From assembly GCF_000348785.1 (NCBI RefSeq), contig NC_020520.1:186001-250000 (forward strand): a stretch of DNA of 64,000 bases, in the 5' to 3' direction. Of this stretch, positions 48,606-56,977 are shown in pieces; the stretch's first letter is position 1; each line of letters starts with the position of its first letter. The DNA comes from Ilumatobacter coccineus YM16-304 (GTDB taxonomy: Bacteria; Actinomycetota; Acidimicrobiia; Acidimicrobiales; Ilumatobacteraceae). The translations under genes and the position numbers were made by a program. The notes below the pieces were generated by a model. That model saw only the letters and a list, made by a program, of their open reading frames with translations, was not told where the DNA came from and searched no databases.

Positions 48606-50150
48606 TCAGCCCTCGGTGGTGGCCGGTGTCTCGTCGGTGTCGGACTCGTCGGTCACGTCCGGGTCGACGTCGTCGTCGGTCAGAGCGTCGGCGTCGGTCT
48701 CGTGGGTTTCGTCGGCGAGGTCGAGGCCGGCGACGAACGCTTCGGCATCGGTGCGCGACGAGAACGTCGGGTGCTCGTCGACCAGGTCGATGCTGGCATC
48801 GTCGAGGTCGTCACGCGAGGGGCCACCGCTCTCGACGGTCGGGTCGATCCAGAGGACTCCGCCGCGGCGACCCTGGAACACGGTCACATCACCGTCGTCG
48901 TCGAAGTCGACGTAGTAGCCGCGACGTGCCCACGCGCCGAGGACGACCGTTGCGGCGAGCAGTGCGGCCACGACGACGAAGATCGCGATGGCGCGGCCGA
49001 GACGAGGCCGCCTCGCCTTGCCGGGTTTGGCGTCGCTCGACTCGCCGGACTCGTCGCCGGTGGTGTTGCCGTCGGCGTCGTCGTCGCTGGGGTGGCTCAG
49101 CGCTTCGAGTGCGGCTGCTGCCTCCGCAGCCTGCTTGGCCGCGTTGGCACGCCGGTCGCGGCGTCGTCTGCGCTTGCCGGGGGTGGCGTCGTCGGCATCC
49201 TCGCCGCCGCCGAGCTCGGCGAGGGTCGCCGGTTCACCGACCACGGGGGGCGGGAACGGTGTCGGCACCGTGTCGTCGGCCCACTGGGGGACGAGGTCGA
49301 TCTCCTGCGTCGGGTCGGGCGGGTCGTCGCCGTCGAGCACGTCGACCACGACCACGGTGATGTTGTCGCGCCCGCCTGCCGCGTTGGCGAGGTGGATCAG
49401 TCGGTCGGCCGCTTCCTGCGGGTCGGGATGCGAGCGCAACGTCTCGGTGATCTCGTCGTCGGTGACCTCGTCGACGAGGCCGTCGCTGCACAGCACGAAC
49501 CGGTCGCCGCGGATGAGCGGCAGGGTCCACCAGTCGACCTTCACGTCGGGTTCGATACCGAGCGCGCGGGTGATGATGTTGCGGCGCGGGTGATAGCGAG
49601 CTTCGTCGTCGGTGATGTGGCCGGTGGCCACCAACTCCTGCACGTAGCTGTGGTCGACCGTGACGCGGCGGAGGCGATCGTGGCGGAACAGGTAGGTGCG
49701 CGAGTCGCCGACGTTGGCGAGCACCAACGCTTCGGGCTGCTCGAGCGGCACGACCGGGGTGACGCGCGGGTTGCCGTCGGGGTCGGTGTCGATCGGGTCG
49801 TTGTCGTCGATGTTGGGTGCGCCGCGGCCCGCCATCGGGTCTTCGATCACCGCGATCGCGGTGACCGTGGTGCCCATGCCGGCCTGACCGGGGTTGGCGA
49901 TCGCGGCGCGGAAGATGTCGCCGTTGGCCTCGGTGATCGACGCAACCACCTGTTCGGCGGTGAGGTGTCCGTCGGTCTCGAGGGCCTGACGGATGCGCTC
50001 GACGGCGATGTGACTGGCGACTTCGCCGGCTTCGTGGCCGCCCATGCCGTCGGCGACGACGAACACGCCGTCGGCGACGTGCAGGTTGTCTTCGTTCTGG
50101 GCGCGGATCTGGCCCGGGTGCGTTCCGGCGCCCCACTTCAGTTCAGCCAC
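48606..50150 (-). CDS. pstP: PP2C-type Ser/Thr protein phosphatase PstP
   Basis: A 514-residue phosphatase. The PP2C catalytic domain (about residues 1-250) has the metal-binding Asp residues in DGMGGHEAGE, GDSRTYLFR, and DGLVDEV. It reverses PknB phosphorylation. A charged, Arg/Lys-rich and Ala-rich linker leads to one helix (AIAIFVVVAALLAATVVLGA), followed by a small extracellular domain and an Asp/Glu/Thr-rich tail. The first part of the PP2C domain contains an inserted Pro/Asp stretch (about 95-115). Lies between fhaB and rodA. Confidence 0.94.
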   Translation of the reverse strand: MAELKWGAGTHPGQIRAQNEDNLHVADGVFVVADGMGGHEAGEVASHIAVERIRQALETDGHLTAEQVVASITEANGDIFRAAIANPGQAGMGTTVTAIAVIEDPMAGRGAPNIDDNDPIDTDPDGNPRVTPVVPLEQPEALVLANVGDSRTYLFRHDRLRRVTVDHSYVQELVATGHITDDEARYHPRRNIITRALGIEPDVKVDWWTLPLIRGDRFVLCSDGLVDEVTDDEITETLRSHPDPQEAADRLIHLANAAGGRDNITVVVVDVLDGDDPPDPTQEIDLVPQWADDTVPTPFPPPVVGEPATLAELGGGEDADDATPGKRRRRRDRRANAAKQAAEAAAALEALSHPSDDDADGNTTGDESGESSDAKPGKARRPRLGRAIAIFVVVAALLAATVVLGAWARRGYYVDFDDDGDVTVFQGRRGGVLWIDPTVESGGPSRDDLDDASIDLVDEHPTFSSRTDAEAFVAGLDLADETHETDADALTDDDVDPDVTDESDTDETPATTEG

Positions 50151-50177
50151 GGCGACATCCGTTCGAGAAGGAGTGGC

Positions 50178-50723
50178 TCATTGCGCCTCGATCACGGTCG
50201 TGCCGACCTGGATGCGGTCGCCTTGGTGGAGCAGTTTGGAGCCGCGCAGTCGGTTGCCGTTGTGGAAGGTGCCATTGGTCGATCCGAGATCCTCGACCAT
50301 CGGTTGGCCGTCGTAGTCGTACACGCGGAGGTGGAGTTGTGAAACGTAGCTGTCGTCTTGGATCGAGATGGTGCATTGCTCGTCACGGCCGAGGGTGATC
50401 TCGCCGGTGAGGGCGATCGCCATACCTCGTCGGTGTCGGGGTTCGAGGATGACGAGGCGGGCGGCGCGGCCCCGACGGCCCTTCGCGGGGCGGCGTTGCT
50501 TGCTGGCGCTCGTGGCCTGCACCGGGGCGGGTGCGGCGCCGCGTTGCATCGGTTGGGTGGCCGCCGACGGGCCGTTGGCCGGCGCGTTGGGTTGGGGTTG
50601 CGCGACCGGGCGGGCGGGCGGTGTGCGCACTTCGCTCCACACGGCCCAGAGCACGCGTGCGAAGAAGAGGTAGACGAGGCCGAGCAGCGTCAGCTTCAAG
50701 ACGTTGAGGACCTGATCGCTCAT
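50178..50723 (-). CDS. fhaB: FHA domain protein FhaB (FipA-type)
   Basis: A 181-residue membrane-anchored FHA protein. One helix (LTLLGLVYLFFARVLWAVW) near the N-terminus, a Pro/Ala-rich cytosolic linker, and a C-terminal FHA domain (about 95-180) with ITLGRDEQCTISIQDDSYVS-QLHLRV and LGSTNGTFHNGNRL, the phospho-Thr recognition residues. FhaB binds phosphorylated partners of PknB and links them to the divisome. The 64-bp gap to fhaA suggests one operon. Confidence 0.93.
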   Translation of the reverse strand: MSDQVLNVLKLTLLGLVYLFFARVLWAVWSEVRTPPARPVAQPQPNAPANGPSAATQPMQRGAAPAPVQATSASKQRRPAKGRRGRAARLVILEPRHRRGMAIALTGEITLGRDEQCTISIQDDSYVSQLHLRVYDYDGQPMVEDLGSTNGTFHNGNRLRGSKLLHQGDRIQVGTTVIEAQ

Positions 50724-50787
50724 CGTGAGGTATCCGAATGGTGAAGCTGCATGGCGGATGCGTTGTGGTGCGGGGTGGCCCGAACCG

Positions 50788-51447
50788 TCAACTCGCCTCG
50801 AAGCGGACGTGCGTGGAGCCGAAGCTGACGATGTCGCCGTCGGACAACTTTTGGTCGCCGGTGACGCGCACGCCGTTGACGAGCGTGCCGTTGGTGGAGC
50901 CAAGGTCGGTGACGACGTAGGCGCCGGCACCGGGAGCGATGCGGGCGTGTTCGCGGCTGACGTTGCCGTCGTCGAGGGTGATGGTGCACTCGGGCAGGCG
51001 GCCGATGCTGGTGACGTGGTCGCCGAGGCTGACGCGCTGGCCCGACGGCATGACCAGCGATCCGGCGCCGACGCCGTTGGCGGCCTGCTTGAGCTGCGAG
51101 ACGATGCCGAAGCGGCCGTTCTTGAGTCCGTTGTCGACGGTGAGCCGCACCTGGACCGGGCCGATGAAGTGGTACGCCTCTTCGCGGGCGTACTCGCGTG
51201 CGGCTTCGGAGAGCTCGGTGATGAGCGCGTCTTCGATGTCGTTGAAGCTGGAGTGGTCGGCGGGGGCGAGGAGCACGGTGAAGTCGTTGGGGACCATGCG
51301 ACGGCCCTTGACGTCGACCGTGCGGTTGTCGTCCATCTCGCGCACGAGGCGTCGACCGAGCTCGATGGGGCGGATGGACCCGCGGGAACGTCTGAACACG
51401 CCCTCGACCATACGCTCCAAACGGCGTTCGATTGACTGCAATCCCAT
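50788..51447 (-). CDS. fhaA: FHA domain protein FhaA
   Basis: A 219-residue protein. The N-terminal domain (MGLQSIERRLERMVEGVFRR...ELGRRLVREMDDNRTVDVKGR) is the actinobacterial FhaA-specific domain. The C-terminal FHA domain (about 135-219) has VTSIGRLPECTITLDDGNVSREHARI and LGSTNGTLVNGVRVT, which bind phosphothreonine. It lacks the long Pro/Gly linker of mycobacterial FhaA, making it less than half that length. It is the first gene of the fhaA-fhaB-pstP-rodA-pbpA-pknB set and adjoins tRNA-Leu. Confidence 0.93.
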   Translation of the reverse strand: MGLQSIERRLERMVEGVFRRSRGSIRPIELGRRLVREMDDNRTVDVKGRRMVPNDFTVLLAPADHSSFNDIEDALITELSEAAREYAREEAYHFIGPVQVRLTVDNGLKNGRFGIVSQLKQAANGVGAGSLVMPSGQRVSLGDHVTSIGRLPECTITLDDGNVSREHARIAPGAGAYVVTDLGSTNGTLVNGVRVTGDQKLSDGDIVSFGSTHVRFEAS

Positions 51448-51544
51448 AACTGGAACACGATCGTACTGGCCGCCCGTCCCGTCACCCCGCCACGTAGCGG
51501 TGTGGAACGCGCCGCGCGGCCGCTAGCGTTTGGCTGTCCACTTT

Positions 51545-51627
51545 GCGCGAGTGGCGGAATGGCAGACGCGCCAGCTTCAGGTGCTGGTGTCCGAAAGGGC
51601 GTGGGGGTTCAAGTCCCCCCTCGCGCA
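51545..51627 (+). tRNA. tRNA-Leu (anticodon CAG)
   Basis: An 83-nt class II tRNA. The acceptor stem GCGCGAG pairs with CTCGCGC, the anticodon arm CCAGC-TTCAGGT-GCTGG carries CAG, a variable arm follows, and GGGGG-TTCAAGT-CCCCC is the T arm. A discriminator follows; CCA is not encoded. The same tRNA lies beside fhaA in mycobacteria. The last 21 nt also form part of the att repeat of the downstream island. Confidence 0.95.
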
Positions 51628-51630
51628 CGA
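51607..51630 (+). other. Left attachment repeat (attL) within tRNA-Leu
   Basis: GTTCAAGTCCCCCCTCGCGC followed by ACGA, overlapping the T arm and acceptor end of the tRNA. It is identical to 63471-63494. Confidence 0.85.
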
Positions 51631-51657
51631 GAAATCCCTTGCAGTGCAAGGGATTTC
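51631..51657 (+). terminator. Hairpin after tRNA-Leu
   Basis: GAAATCCCTTGCA and TGCAAGGGATTTC are exact inverse complements around one G, followed by TTCGCGTCT. It is a likely terminator for the tRNA and is brought in by the island. The chromosomal counterpart is at 63496-63519. Confidence 0.7.
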
Positions 51658-51674
51658 TTCGCGTCTGAGGGTCG

Positions 51675-51695
51675 ACTTCTAGCGGACTTCTAACC
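51675..51695. repeat. Paired CTTCTA sites near attL
   Basis: ACTTCTAGCGG and ACTTCTAACC are adjacent direct copies 11 bp apart. Related copies lie inside the right end (63333-63376). This is the arrangement expected of recombinase arm-binding sites. The rest of 51696-51875 shows no gene. Confidence 0.5.
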
Positions 51696-51875
51696 TTGCG
51701 GTCGTAAGTAACGCCGACGCACTGGCAGCGCTCGTGAGGGCGGATGCCTTGACGCCACAACACCGGTATTGCAATTCAAGGAGTATCCGGACATTGCGCA
51801 TGACTGGATCAGGGCGTTCGAGCCGCCACGCCGAGCGCGCAGCCTGTACAGGCGGACCAGGCGGTTCAGCCGAAT

Positions 51876-52469
51876 TTACTCGGTAACGATCTGTCGGAGG
51901 GTGACTGAGACGCGTCGCGCGCGACGGGTGCCGAACAGTTTGTCGGTTCGGCGGCGGGCGATGCCGTGGGTCCAGTGGTGGCGGGCGTCGCCTTCGACGA
52001 CGAGCAGTCCGCGCCGCTGGAACAGGAGCGGGAGCGTTTCGCCGTGGCGCCCGAAATCCATCTGCGCGTCAGAGCCAAGTCCTAGCATCGCAATGACTGG
52101 ACCGAAGCACGGCTCGCAGTCGACGTGTGGGGCGATGCCCTGTCCTGGTTCGTACTCGTTGATGATCGCCTGGTCTGCCCGCAAGCCGAATTGTTGGTTG
52201 ATCCGGTCGACGAGCGGACCGAGGAATGCGGGGAGAGGACCGAGATAACTCGACGGTTCAACCTTGCGCTGCTTGTAGTCGTAGCGCCAGCCGTAGTGCT
52301 GAACCCGTCGAGCCATGCTCTCATCCCAAGACGCATTGTCGATGCTGTTCAACAGGTCGCGCTCCTCATCAGGCGACACGTAGCCGGGAGTGAACGTCAT
52401 GCCGTCAGGCGTGACGTTGTCCGAATCTTCGAGCGGCTCTTCGAGCAGAAGTTGAAGTTGGCTATCCAT
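51876..52469 (-). CDS. alkB: AlkB-family 2-oxoglutarate dioxygenase
   Basis: A 197-residue Fe(II)/2-oxoglutarate dioxygenase of the AlkB/ALKBH type. IINEYEPGQGIAPHVDCEPCFGP has the His-x-Asp iron ligands, HHWTHGIARR the distal His, and RRARRVSVTLR the Arg-x5-Arg that binds 2-oxoglutarate. The nucleotide-recognition lid lies in the N-terminal third (GWRYDYKQRKVEP). It repairs alkylated DNA or RNA bases. First gene of the island; transcribed toward attL, with no close partner on that strand. Confidence 0.9.
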   Translation of the reverse strand: MDSQLQLLLEEPLEDSDNVTPDGMTFTPGYVSPDEERDLLNSIDNASWDESMARRVQHYGWRYDYKQRKVEPSSYLGPLPAFLGPLVDRINQQFGLRADQAIINEYEPGQGIAPHVDCEPCFGPVIAMLGLGSDAQMDFGRHGETLPLLFQRRGLLVVEGDARHHWTHGIARRRTDKLFGTRRARRVSVTLRQIVTE

Positions 52470-52526
52470 GTCGCCCTCCTTCAGTCAGTGTACGCGTCGC
52501 TGGTGAGGAGCGTAGATGACCCGCGG

Positions 52527-53375
52527 ATGATCCCGCTGTTGAGCATCATCAACCTGGCAGTTGAAGCGTGGCCGCTGCCTGGGCTAGAACTCGGACCCAT
52601 GCTCGACTGGTCGTCTCAGTTCAACGAGAACGTGAGAGCACCGATCGCGGAACCGCCGTTGGTCGAACAGTGGAACCAGGCGGTGAACACCGCGACGCAA
52701 CGACTACTTGCCGATCGAGGGAATGTGTCGGCTGACGACGAGCCGGCGGCGGCGCTGTGGCAGGCGATGGTGTATCAACGGTCGCACATCAACGCGTTTG
52801 CCCGAGTTCTCCAGGAGGTGGTCGTCGGCGTCGGGCGTGAGGAACCCGTGACGATCGTCGATGTGGGCTGTGGTGCGGGAAGTGTTGCCTTCGCATTCGC
52901 CGAAAGCGGCTTTGGCGACATCCGATACGTCGGAAACGATCATCACCACGAGACCCGGAAGCTCTGCAGACGGATGCTGGCGCCGCTCGGCGACGCGATG
53001 CATGTCGTGAAACACCAGCACCAAATGTCTGAATCAGAAGTGCTTGATAGCGGTGTCGGCTACCTATTCGTGACGTGCTCCTATCTCACAGGTCAAGCAA
53101 CCTTCGACGCCAAGCAGCTACGAGCGCTCGTCGATCAGATCGGCGAACTCGCTGAACGGTTCGGTAATCTGACCGTCGTCGCCGCGGACGCAGTGTTCTC
53201 GGGGAGCCGCCTAGATCAGCTCTTTCGATTGACCCAGCAGTCACGCAGCACGTCGACGATCATGCCCGTGACCACGCTGGACTTCGACATGCTCTATCCC
53301 AAACTCAGTGGCGCTCCGACCGATGGCATACTGCGCCCCAGCGAGGTCAACGGGTTCGGACTGGCCATTCCGTAG
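52527..53375 (+). CDS. SAM-dependent methyltransferase-fold protein
   Basis: About 282 residues. A helical N-terminal part (to about residue 105) precedes a Rossmann methyltransferase core with motif I VTIVDVGCGAGSVAFAFAE, an acidic-strand segment IRYVGNDHHHE and motif IV-like YLFVTCSYLTGQATFD. The Asp-His-His-His after the second strand is unusual. No NPPY or Dcm-type Pro-Cys motif is present, so it is more likely a small-molecule or protein enzyme than a DNA methylase. The start at 52527 is uncertain. The substrate is unknown. Confidence 0.65.
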   Translation: MIPLLSIINLAVEAWPLPGLELGPMLDWSSQFNENVRAPIAEPPLVEQWNQAVNTATQRLLADRGNVSADDEPAAALWQAMVYQRSHINAFARVLQEVVVGVGREEPVTIVDVGCGAGSVAFAFAESGFGDIRYVGNDHHHETRKLCRRMLAPLGDAMHVVKHQHQMSESEVLDSGVGYLFVTCSYLTGQATFDAKQLRALVDQIGELAERFGNLTVVAADAVFSGSRLDQLFRLTQQSRSTSTIMPVTTLDFDMLYPKLSGAPTDGILRPSEVNGFGLAIP

Positions 53376-53500
53376 GGTCGTCCACTGATCGTCCTAAGCG
53401 CCTTCGATGGTTATCGCTATGCGGAGGATCGTCGGGCAGCCAACAGAGGGTCGTAAGCGACCGGTCTGTCGAATCGAGGCAACGCCGACTCCTGGCCGAG

Positions 53501-54259
53501 ATGGAACGAGCTGCTGCGCCGCACCGGCCGAAGCGAACGATGCGCTGCCCCATTCCATCGTGGTTCGCCGACCTCCAATCTGATGTCGCCAATCAACTCG
53601 CGGCGGCGAACGTCGAGGTCGATCGTGAACTCCGAGAGGTCGACGGGGCCCGAGTGAGCATCGCAGCGGCGAAGGTCGACCTCTTCGCAGCGCAGCGAGC
53701 GATGGCGCCGTTTCAGCCATCGCTCGATCAGGCGCGTCAGGACGTCAAGAACGCGCAGCAGGAGATGTGGTCAGCTCACCGCCGACTGGAGCGCTCTGGC
53801 CGTGTGAAGCGGCGTGCGGCACGACGAGACGCCAAACGGGCCGACGAAGAGCTGAGACTTGTAAACGAGCGACTCGGCGAAGCGAAAACCCTCGCCGCTC
53901 CGGCACAACAGAAGATCGACGCCTCCCGCGCGGCGATCGACAGGGGCGAATCGTCGATCAGCACTCTCCGAACCATCTACCGTTGGAGCGGAAACGAGAT
54001 CCGCCTCGACCGCCTCGCCGAGCTCGACAGTGCTCTCTTGACCTGGCGCGAATGGGCGGCGGGCGAACTGGCTGGTGACATCGAGCTAAGCAGGTCCGTC
54101 GACATCATGAAGGCCAATGAGAACCCCGAGTGGCAACAACCCCTCGCCTACCTCACTGAGGCTGCCACCGACTGGCCGGAACACTCCCGTCAAGCTCTGC
54201 GGCCGCACCTGCAAGTAGGGCCTCCAACTGTTCGTCGGGGATTGGGAATCGATTGGTAA
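53501..54259 (+). CDS. Coiled-coil hypothetical protein
   Basis: About 252 residues, mostly helical and highly charged: long heptads at about residues 25-150 (VEVDRELREVDGARVSIAAAK, VKNAQQEMWSAHRRLERSGR, RRAARRDAKRADEELRLVNE). A final helical part is Trp-rich (LTWREWAAGEL). No membrane segment or catalytic motif. MRCPIPSWFADL at 53540 is an alternative start. The gene lies between the methyltransferase-like gene and a convergent membrane-protein gene; no function is suggested by its neighbours. Confidence 0.5.
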   Translation: MERAAAPHRPKRTMRCPIPSWFADLQSDVANQLAAANVEVDRELREVDGARVSIAAAKVDLFAAQRAMAPFQPSLDQARQDVKNAQQEMWSAHRRLERSGRVKRRAARRDAKRADEELRLVNERLGEAKTLAAPAQQKIDASRAAIDRGESSISTLRTIYRWSGNEIRLDRLAELDSALLTWREWAAGELAGDIELSRSVDIMKANENPEWQQPLAYLTEAATDWPEHSRQALRPHLQVGPPTVRRGLGIDW

Positions 54260-54297
54260 AAGGCCATCGAAACGGGCTGCAGTGTCGTCTCGGTGGA

Positions 54298-55650
54298 TCA
54301 CGTCGTCGCCCCTATTGCGATCGTTACGAAGAGTGTGATCGCCGTAGCCAAGAGAGCTGCTCCGTACTGAACGACGGTTTCCCGTCGGAACACCCAAGAA
54401 GGCGCGTCGTAGACCAGCGCCCAAATTCTTGCTGCTTCGATAGCGCTCCGGTCATGTGGGGGCCGTGCAAGGGAGACGTCCGGATACTGTCCAATCAGGT
54501 CTTGGAGTGCGCGACGCCTCGACTCGGCTACGGCTTGGTATGCGACGTACTGCGGCAGGAGCCCAGTAAGGAGGAACGTGGCAAGCATTGCCACGGGCGC
54601 GACCCACACGATTGCCGCGCCGGATGTGGCGCGAAGGAATGACCACGCGTAGACGATGGGCAACCCGATCGAAGCGCCACCTAGCAGCCCGAGTAGAGCC
54701 GTCGAGCCGAGCAAACGCGTCAGTCGATCAATAGCGGGCGTCGAAGCTGGGTTGTGCCAGTAGAGATCCAAACGCTTTCGTGAGATAACCCAAACCAGCC
54801 TAGGAAGCCTCATCACCCACAAGAGGTTCTCGAAGGCAAATACGGCGACGAGAAATATCGCCGCGTGTGATCCGATGGAGAACGGTACGTCTGGCTCCAA
54901 GGCAGGGCCGAGCCAAGCGACCGAGACAACGGTGCTAGATACGCCCACAATGAGGCACAGCGGGAAGTATCTCATTGGACGAGAGTGACGCTCTAGCCAG
55001 CTTGCGACATCGAGGCGATCTGCCCGGTTGGGTATAGCGGTGTCAAGCGAAGCAGACAGCTCGGTGAGCCGGTTCCACGTGTAGTGAGGTGACCAAAGGC
55101 ACAAAAGAGTTAGGGCATAGAAGTAGACGAACGCAATGCCCGATCGGCGATCGCCAATTGTCTCGAAACCGCCGCCTCCGCCAAGGGAGACTTCCAGAAT
55201 TGCCGGGATCGCAGAAAGGACAGCTGCGGCAATAGCAAGGTGTACGAGCTTCAGCGGATACCGAGTCGACCTCGTGAGCAGCCTTGCGAGCGAACTGAGG
55301 ATCCGAATGGACAGAATCCTTGGAGCTGATGACGCCATAAACTGTTGAATCTCGAGTGGTTTGCTCGGGCCGTGGACGGAAGTTCGCGTTGTGTTCGGGC
55401 CGAGAGCGCCAAGCTGATTCACGTCAACGGTGTCGACGCCTTCGGGGGTCGGAGCGGCAACGCTAAGATCAGGAGCGTCCGACTCGCACTTAGCTGTGTC
55501 CGCTCGGCAGTCGCAACAGATGTGGCAGGACGACTCGACGTTCTTGCGCTTGCCGCAAGCGAGTGCCGCCAACACGGCTGCTGAAGCGAGAATCCAGGCC
55601 CGCCCGATTCCGCCCTGACGACTGGGCGTCTGTTCAAACCGCTCCGCCAT
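54298..55650 (-). CDS. Multi-pass membrane protein, unknown
   Basis: About 450 residues with eight or so hydrophobic segments. The N-terminal region has one helix (AWILASAAVLAALACGKRKN) followed by a Cys cluster (SSCHICCDCRADTAKC) and a long Pro/Thr linker. The main membrane part starts near residue 120, where ATG 55338 offers a shorter start. YCA-like motifs or transporter signatures are absent. It begins 10 bp after the flavoprotein gene on the same strand, so the two are probably one operon. Confidence 0.6.
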   Translation of the reverse strand: MAERFEQTPSRQGGIGRAWILASAAVLAALACGKRKNVESSCHICCDCRADTAKCESDAPDLSVAAPTPEGVDTVDVNQLGALGPNTTRTSVHGPSKPLEIQQFMASSAPRILSIRILSSLARLLTRSTRYPLKLVHLAIAAAVLSAIPAILEVSLGGGGGFETIGDRRSGIAFVYFYALTLLCLWSPHYTWNRLTELSASLDTAIPNRADRLDVASWLERHSRPMRYFPLCLIVGVSSTVVSVAWLGPALEPDVPFSIGSHAAIFLVAVFAFENLLWVMRLPRLVWVISRKRLDLYWHNPASTPAIDRLTRLLGSTALLGLLGGASIGLPIVYAWSFLRATSGAAIVWVAPVAMLATFLLTGLLPQYVAYQAVAESRRRALQDLIGQYPDVSLARPPHDRSAIEAARIWALVYDAPSWVFRRETVVQYGAALLATAITLFVTIAIGATT

Positions 55651-55660
55651 GGCAGTTGGC

Positions 55661-56830
55661 CTAAGCCGCTGCCGTCCAACGGCAAGGCAAGGCGGCCGAC
55701 GTTCGGCGTACGTCTTCGAACATCCATCGAGCAAAGAACGATTTGGCTCCAGGCACCACGCCTACGGCCTGGAGTCCTTTGTCGAGAAGTCGGGCGTGCG
55801 AAAGCGGTCGAACGAGGCTCGCCGATAGTTCATGTTCGGCGACGAGAACGCGACTGATCCGCCGCCGATACTCGGCCGCAGCCCCTTCTCGTTGACCCGG
55901 TTTCGAGCGAGCGATGGACTCTGCGGCGTACCGTCCGCTGACCAAAGCCTGCCCGATGCCTTCGCCGGTCATTGGGTCTGCAAGCCCGGCTGCATCGCCG
56001 ACAAAGAGTGCTCCAGAGTCTGAAAGGCGGTTCAGTCTCAGTGTTGACGGAATCGGCCACGACTTTGGGTTCTGGACTTGGTCGATGGGGATTGCCGAGG
56101 AGCCCGCAGACAGTTTGTCCCACACGGCCCGCAACTGGCCAGTCTTTCCGAAGTGTCGGCGATTCACCATGATCCCGAAGTTGATCTCACGCTTGCCGGA
56201 AGGGAACGACCATACGTATCCGGGAATGAGGTCCGGCGGAAACCAGACGCGCAGGACGTCAGATCGCACGTCAGCTTGCTCGGTGCCGTAGGCCCGCATG
56301 GCGAGAAGATCATGTCGTTGATTTCGATGCTCGGTGTTCTGAGTCAGCAGCCTCCGTAAGGTTGATCGAGCACCATCAGCTCCGACTACGTGCCGCGCAA
56401 CGACCACGCGGGCGTCGTCGGAGGTGATTCGAACCGACGAATCGTCAACTCGGATGTCGCTGATTCCGCTCCCGGTCCGCACCATTGCTCCGGCCTGCTC
56501 AGCACGCTCAAGGAGGAACGAATCGAATTCCATGCGGCGAGCGGTAGCCGCGATAGGAGGCTGGCGCCGAAGGTCTAACCCGAGCCTTCGCCCGGATGGT
56601 GACACGACCTCAGCACGTTCGATCGTCCGCCACGAACTGAGGTGATCGGGAAGTGCATCAAGTCGCCGGAGCTCGCGTAGAGCGAGACTCGTCAATCCGT
56701 CCCCGCAGCACTTGTCGCGTGGAAACGTCGCGCGGTCGAGCAATGCAACGCTTAGTCCCTCACGAATGAGGTGAAGCGCGGTCGACGTTCCTGCGGGTCC
56801 AGCACCAACTACGCAGACGTCGACTTTCAC
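55661..56830 (-). CDS. Geranylgeranyl reductase-family FAD oxidoreductase
   Basis: A 389-residue flavoprotein. The FAD-binding start VDVCVVGAGPAGTSTALHLIREG, a CCGDGLTSLALREL segment close to the start of the PxxYxWxFP family, GYVWSFPSGKREINFGI, which matches the conserved 'Y.W.FP......vG' motif, and ALFVGDAAGLADPMTGEGIGQAL, the second FAD motif. Members reduce isoprenoid chains or hydroxylate aromatic rings. It is in an operon with the membrane protein gene 10 bp downstream and divergent from the restriction-modification methylase. Confidence 0.85.
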   Translation of the reverse strand: MKVDVCVVGAGPAGTSTALHLIREGLSVALLDRATFPRDKCCGDGLTSLALRELRRLDALPDHLSSWRTIERAEVVSPSGRRLGLDLRRQPPIAATARRMEFDSFLLERAEQAGAMVRTGSGISDIRVDDSSVRITSDDARVVVARHVVGADGARSTLRRLLTQNTEHRNQRHDLLAMRAYGTEQADVRSDVLRVWFPPDLIPGYVWSFPSGKREINFGIMVNRRHFGKTGQLRAVWDKLSAGSSAIPIDQVQNPKSWPIPSTLRLNRLSDSGALFVGDAAGLADPMTGEGIGQALVSGRYAAESIARSKPGQREGAAAEYRRRISRVLVAEHELSASLVRPLSHARLLDKGLQAVGVVPGAKSFFARWMFEDVRRTSAALPCRWTAAA

Positions 56831-56977
56831 GATCCCATGCTAGTTCGTCGGTCGGTTCTGGGGAGCTGGTAGCGCCTACAAGCGACTCTGCGACACCCAT
56901 CCGTCATGATGGTCATCAAGTGATCACCCTCGGTTCCAGCGGACCCCAATCCACGACGAGTAGTTTGGAGGTACGCG

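Noticed and set aside
51696-51875. A hidden integrase or excisionase fragment at the left end of the island
   Set aside because: No frame carries recombinase motifs and the interval is too short.
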